Below, piece after piece: positions 62,020-64,000 of a stretch of 64,000 bases of DNA (position 1 is the first letter of the stretch; each line of letters starts with the position of its first letter). This DNA is from Trichuris trichiura (Eukaryota > Nematoda > Enoplea > Trichinellida > Trichuridae), in assembly GCA_037903355.1 (NCBI GenBank), contig JBAJFE010000047.1, positions 682,001 through 746,000 of the forward strand, given 5' to 3'. The notes below the pieces were generated by a model. The model saw only the letters and a program-made list of their open reading frames with translations, made no database searches and was not told the DNA's origin. The position numbers were made by a program, and so were the translations under genes.

Positions 62020-63630
62020 TTGGAGTGTCGGACCTCTATAAGCAACGACGCAGAACAAACAGCAAGTACAGGGCGCGTGCGTCTAAGAGCGACTCTGAAC
62101 ACGACCGCACAAGACGACAACAAACTACCAAATGAGCACAGGCTCGGATTTTGCCGTTACGGTAAAGCTAGCGCACGATAAGTAGGTTAGGTCTAGACTT
62201 GAAGGCACTTAAGCAGTAACCCAATGAAACAGGCGTTAGGCATGATTTTCATTCGTTTTGTTTTGCTTTGTAGTACTAAGTTTAGCCGCGAAAAACCAGA
62301 ATTACATAAAACAATCGTACGGAAGCAGTTTGAATACGAGACGTTTCAACAAGAGCGTGGGCGTTTTTCGTAACCGACGTTGCGGTAAAGCCTTTTTTGT
62401 CCAGCACGGAATTAAAATAAAATGTTGGAATTTTCTGGGCCTTTCGGCGAGTTTAACTATATATATATATATGCCGCATGCTCCGGAGGCATTTAGCGAA
62501 AACCGCTCCAAATCTTACGTCATTTGTTGTAGAAATTTTTACGTACGTGCGCTGTCGATCACTGGCGCCGGTGAGGCAATTGCCCTCCAAAGGCATTTCG
62601 CTTCTTCTATTCAAGCAGCGACTACCGTAACGCGTTTATAAATATTGAAAACAAAAGCCGATGACAAATGGTCGTAACAACCTGGCGGCAGTACTTTTCG
62701 AATTCGTCTCCGTTCAAGTGGGTGCCGAGAAGCGCGTATAGGACGTTTTTTCTTTGATTGTAACAAGGATGGTTGAAATGTCAACAGCTAAACGGCTTCA
62801 CAGCGGATGTCGAAAAAATGGCATGCGATAACGTCCAGCCGAGAGATAAAAAAGGCTGCACAGCGGCGGCTACCCTGCGCGGGCTGTCATACGTATAAGT
62901 CAAAGGCGGCTGTAAGCTAAAAAGCGCGGTACAGCAACCACGCATAAGGCTAATAAAGTAAACATCGTTTCCTGGCAACTGACTGACGCAAAAAAACAGG
63001 GACATGCTCAGCTAGTAAGCTTACCGAGGGTCCCAATGGTCGACATTTTGCAAGCCTGCGTTACGGTCCTTCCATAAGCAAACAATAATTAGAGATGCCT
63101 GTTAAGAATCGGCTCGATTTTACAGTTATAAAAAGCGCCTTAAAAGCTACGGAATCACTATGCTTCAATAAAAGCGCAGTATCCGCCGACATTGTAATGG
63201 GTTTTGACCAGCGCCTCGGTTTAATTTCGATAAAGCGTCTGGAAATTACTTCCAAAAGTTCAAATGAAAAGAGCGCTTCCTGATCTGTCGGTTCGGAAGT
63301 AAAATTTTAAAATTCACCGGAAGCGCCAAGTCAAACACAGGAAATAGAGGCTTAACGCGCGCCGTACGAAAAGGCAAAAAAATAACTGTTCGGAGTAAAT
63401 CGAAAAAGACTACTCCGATAAACGTACGGGGGAGCGGCGACAAACGCTTCGCATGACGCATGCGACTTTTTAACTTTTCTCCAATCGTTTCTTTTTAGCG
63501 AATAGGTTTTTCGCTCCGCCAACTTTCGGCGCCTCATTAAGTCAGGCTGAAATTTAAATTTTAGCGTTTTTGAGCTAAACGTGTTCGCGGCTATGCGTCA
63601 GTGACCGGGAAAAAACGTTTTTTCAAAAGC
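62020..63630. other. Intergenic, no gene recognised
   Basis: A (TA)n tract lies at about 62458-62472. Open frames (62258-62641 and others) lack recognisable domains. The region just right of 62014 is the upstream region of the four-exon gene, with an acceptor-like TTATAG about 25 bases before its ATG. Confidence 0.4.
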
Positions 63631-63638
63631 AGCTTCAC

Positions 63639-63840
63639 TTATGCGCCCGCTGTCATACTGTAATTCTGCCGGCCATCCCGTTGCGCTCTTCCCTTACTCA
63701 AGGCTAAATTAAAGCCTTAAATTTTGACTTAGGCTTAGGTAAGGATGGAGCGGGAAAACCGGCATGCTCGCCAGTAAAGGCAGAGCCGAATAGTCGCATG
63801 TTTAACAGAAAGGAACCTGCATTCCTTAGACGAATCGGCA
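63639..63840 (+). mobile_element. TTAGGC-bearing MITE-like repeat, copy D
   Basis: It starts with TTATGCGCCCGCTGTCATAC. The interior contains GACTTAGGCTTAGGTAAG (two near-perfect telomeric units) and the shared GCATGCTCGCCAGTAAAGGC. The right inverted end is eroded. Confidence 0.7.
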
Positions 63841-64000
63841 AGGTCCCTTTTTTTAAAAAATAAAACGCGGTAAAGTGTTGGGCGGGTTAGCTTTATTGCA
63901 GAAAAATTACTGCACTCAAAAATAAGCTGTTAATAGCCATATTGCTGCTCAAGTCAATTGTTTTTATTGCGCGTATATGGGACAACAGAGATAAGTCTTG

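Overview
This is eukaryotic DNA, AT-rich, with many very short introns (about 45-70 bp, GT-AG). Several gene models have a 3' splice-acceptor sequence a few bases upstream of the ATG, as expected for spliced-leader trans-splicing. The interstitial hexamer GCTTAG/TTAGGC (17160-17183) is the nematode telomere unit. Together these suggest a nematode nuclear genome; I cannot name the species, although the compact introns would fit an enoplean (clade I) worm.

Layout. At 252-3227 a decayed Penelope-like retroelement (PLE-1, minus strand) lies in or beside an intron of an SLC7 amino-acid transporter. The first seven exons of that gene run from 6511 down to 3390, and its 3' part is outside the window. 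At 7909-9640 is a plus-strand gene for a Ser/acid-rich protein with a basic C-terminus. At 9866-10925 is a nest of foldback structures derived from PLE terminal repeats. A complete EB1 (MAPRE) gene runs from 14218 to 11179, and its 1.7-kb third intron is filled with AT microsatellites, foldbacks and a MITE-like inverted repeat. A complete alpha-1,3-fucosyltransferase gene (GT10) runs from about 20429 to 18924. At 22230-23000 is a decayed PLE relic.

From 26573 to 31427 two PLE copies sit head-to-head. The minus copy (PLE-2) carries frameshifts and a nonsense codon; the plus copy (PLE-3) is 5'-truncated but open through reverse transcriptase and endonuclease. At 36554-37091 is a small gene made almost entirely of a TAZ zinc finger, the CBP/p300 module. 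From 45896 to 52573 lie two tandem paralogous genes with an RRM plus a RanBP2-type zinc finger, resembling the FET (FUS/EWS/TAF15) family. At 62014-61081 is a complete four-exon gene of unknown function.

The genes are ordinary nematode functions (transport, microtubule plus-end binding, glycan fucosylation, transcription and RNA binding). They form no common pathway and no operon is evident. The more unusual material is the mobile DNA: PLEs with hammerhead-ribozyme-like motifs in their terminal repeats, foldbacks made from those repeats, and a MITE-like family that carries telomere-like TTAGGC tracts. All exon models were read by eye from splice consensus, phase and family similarity, and have not been tested against transcripts.
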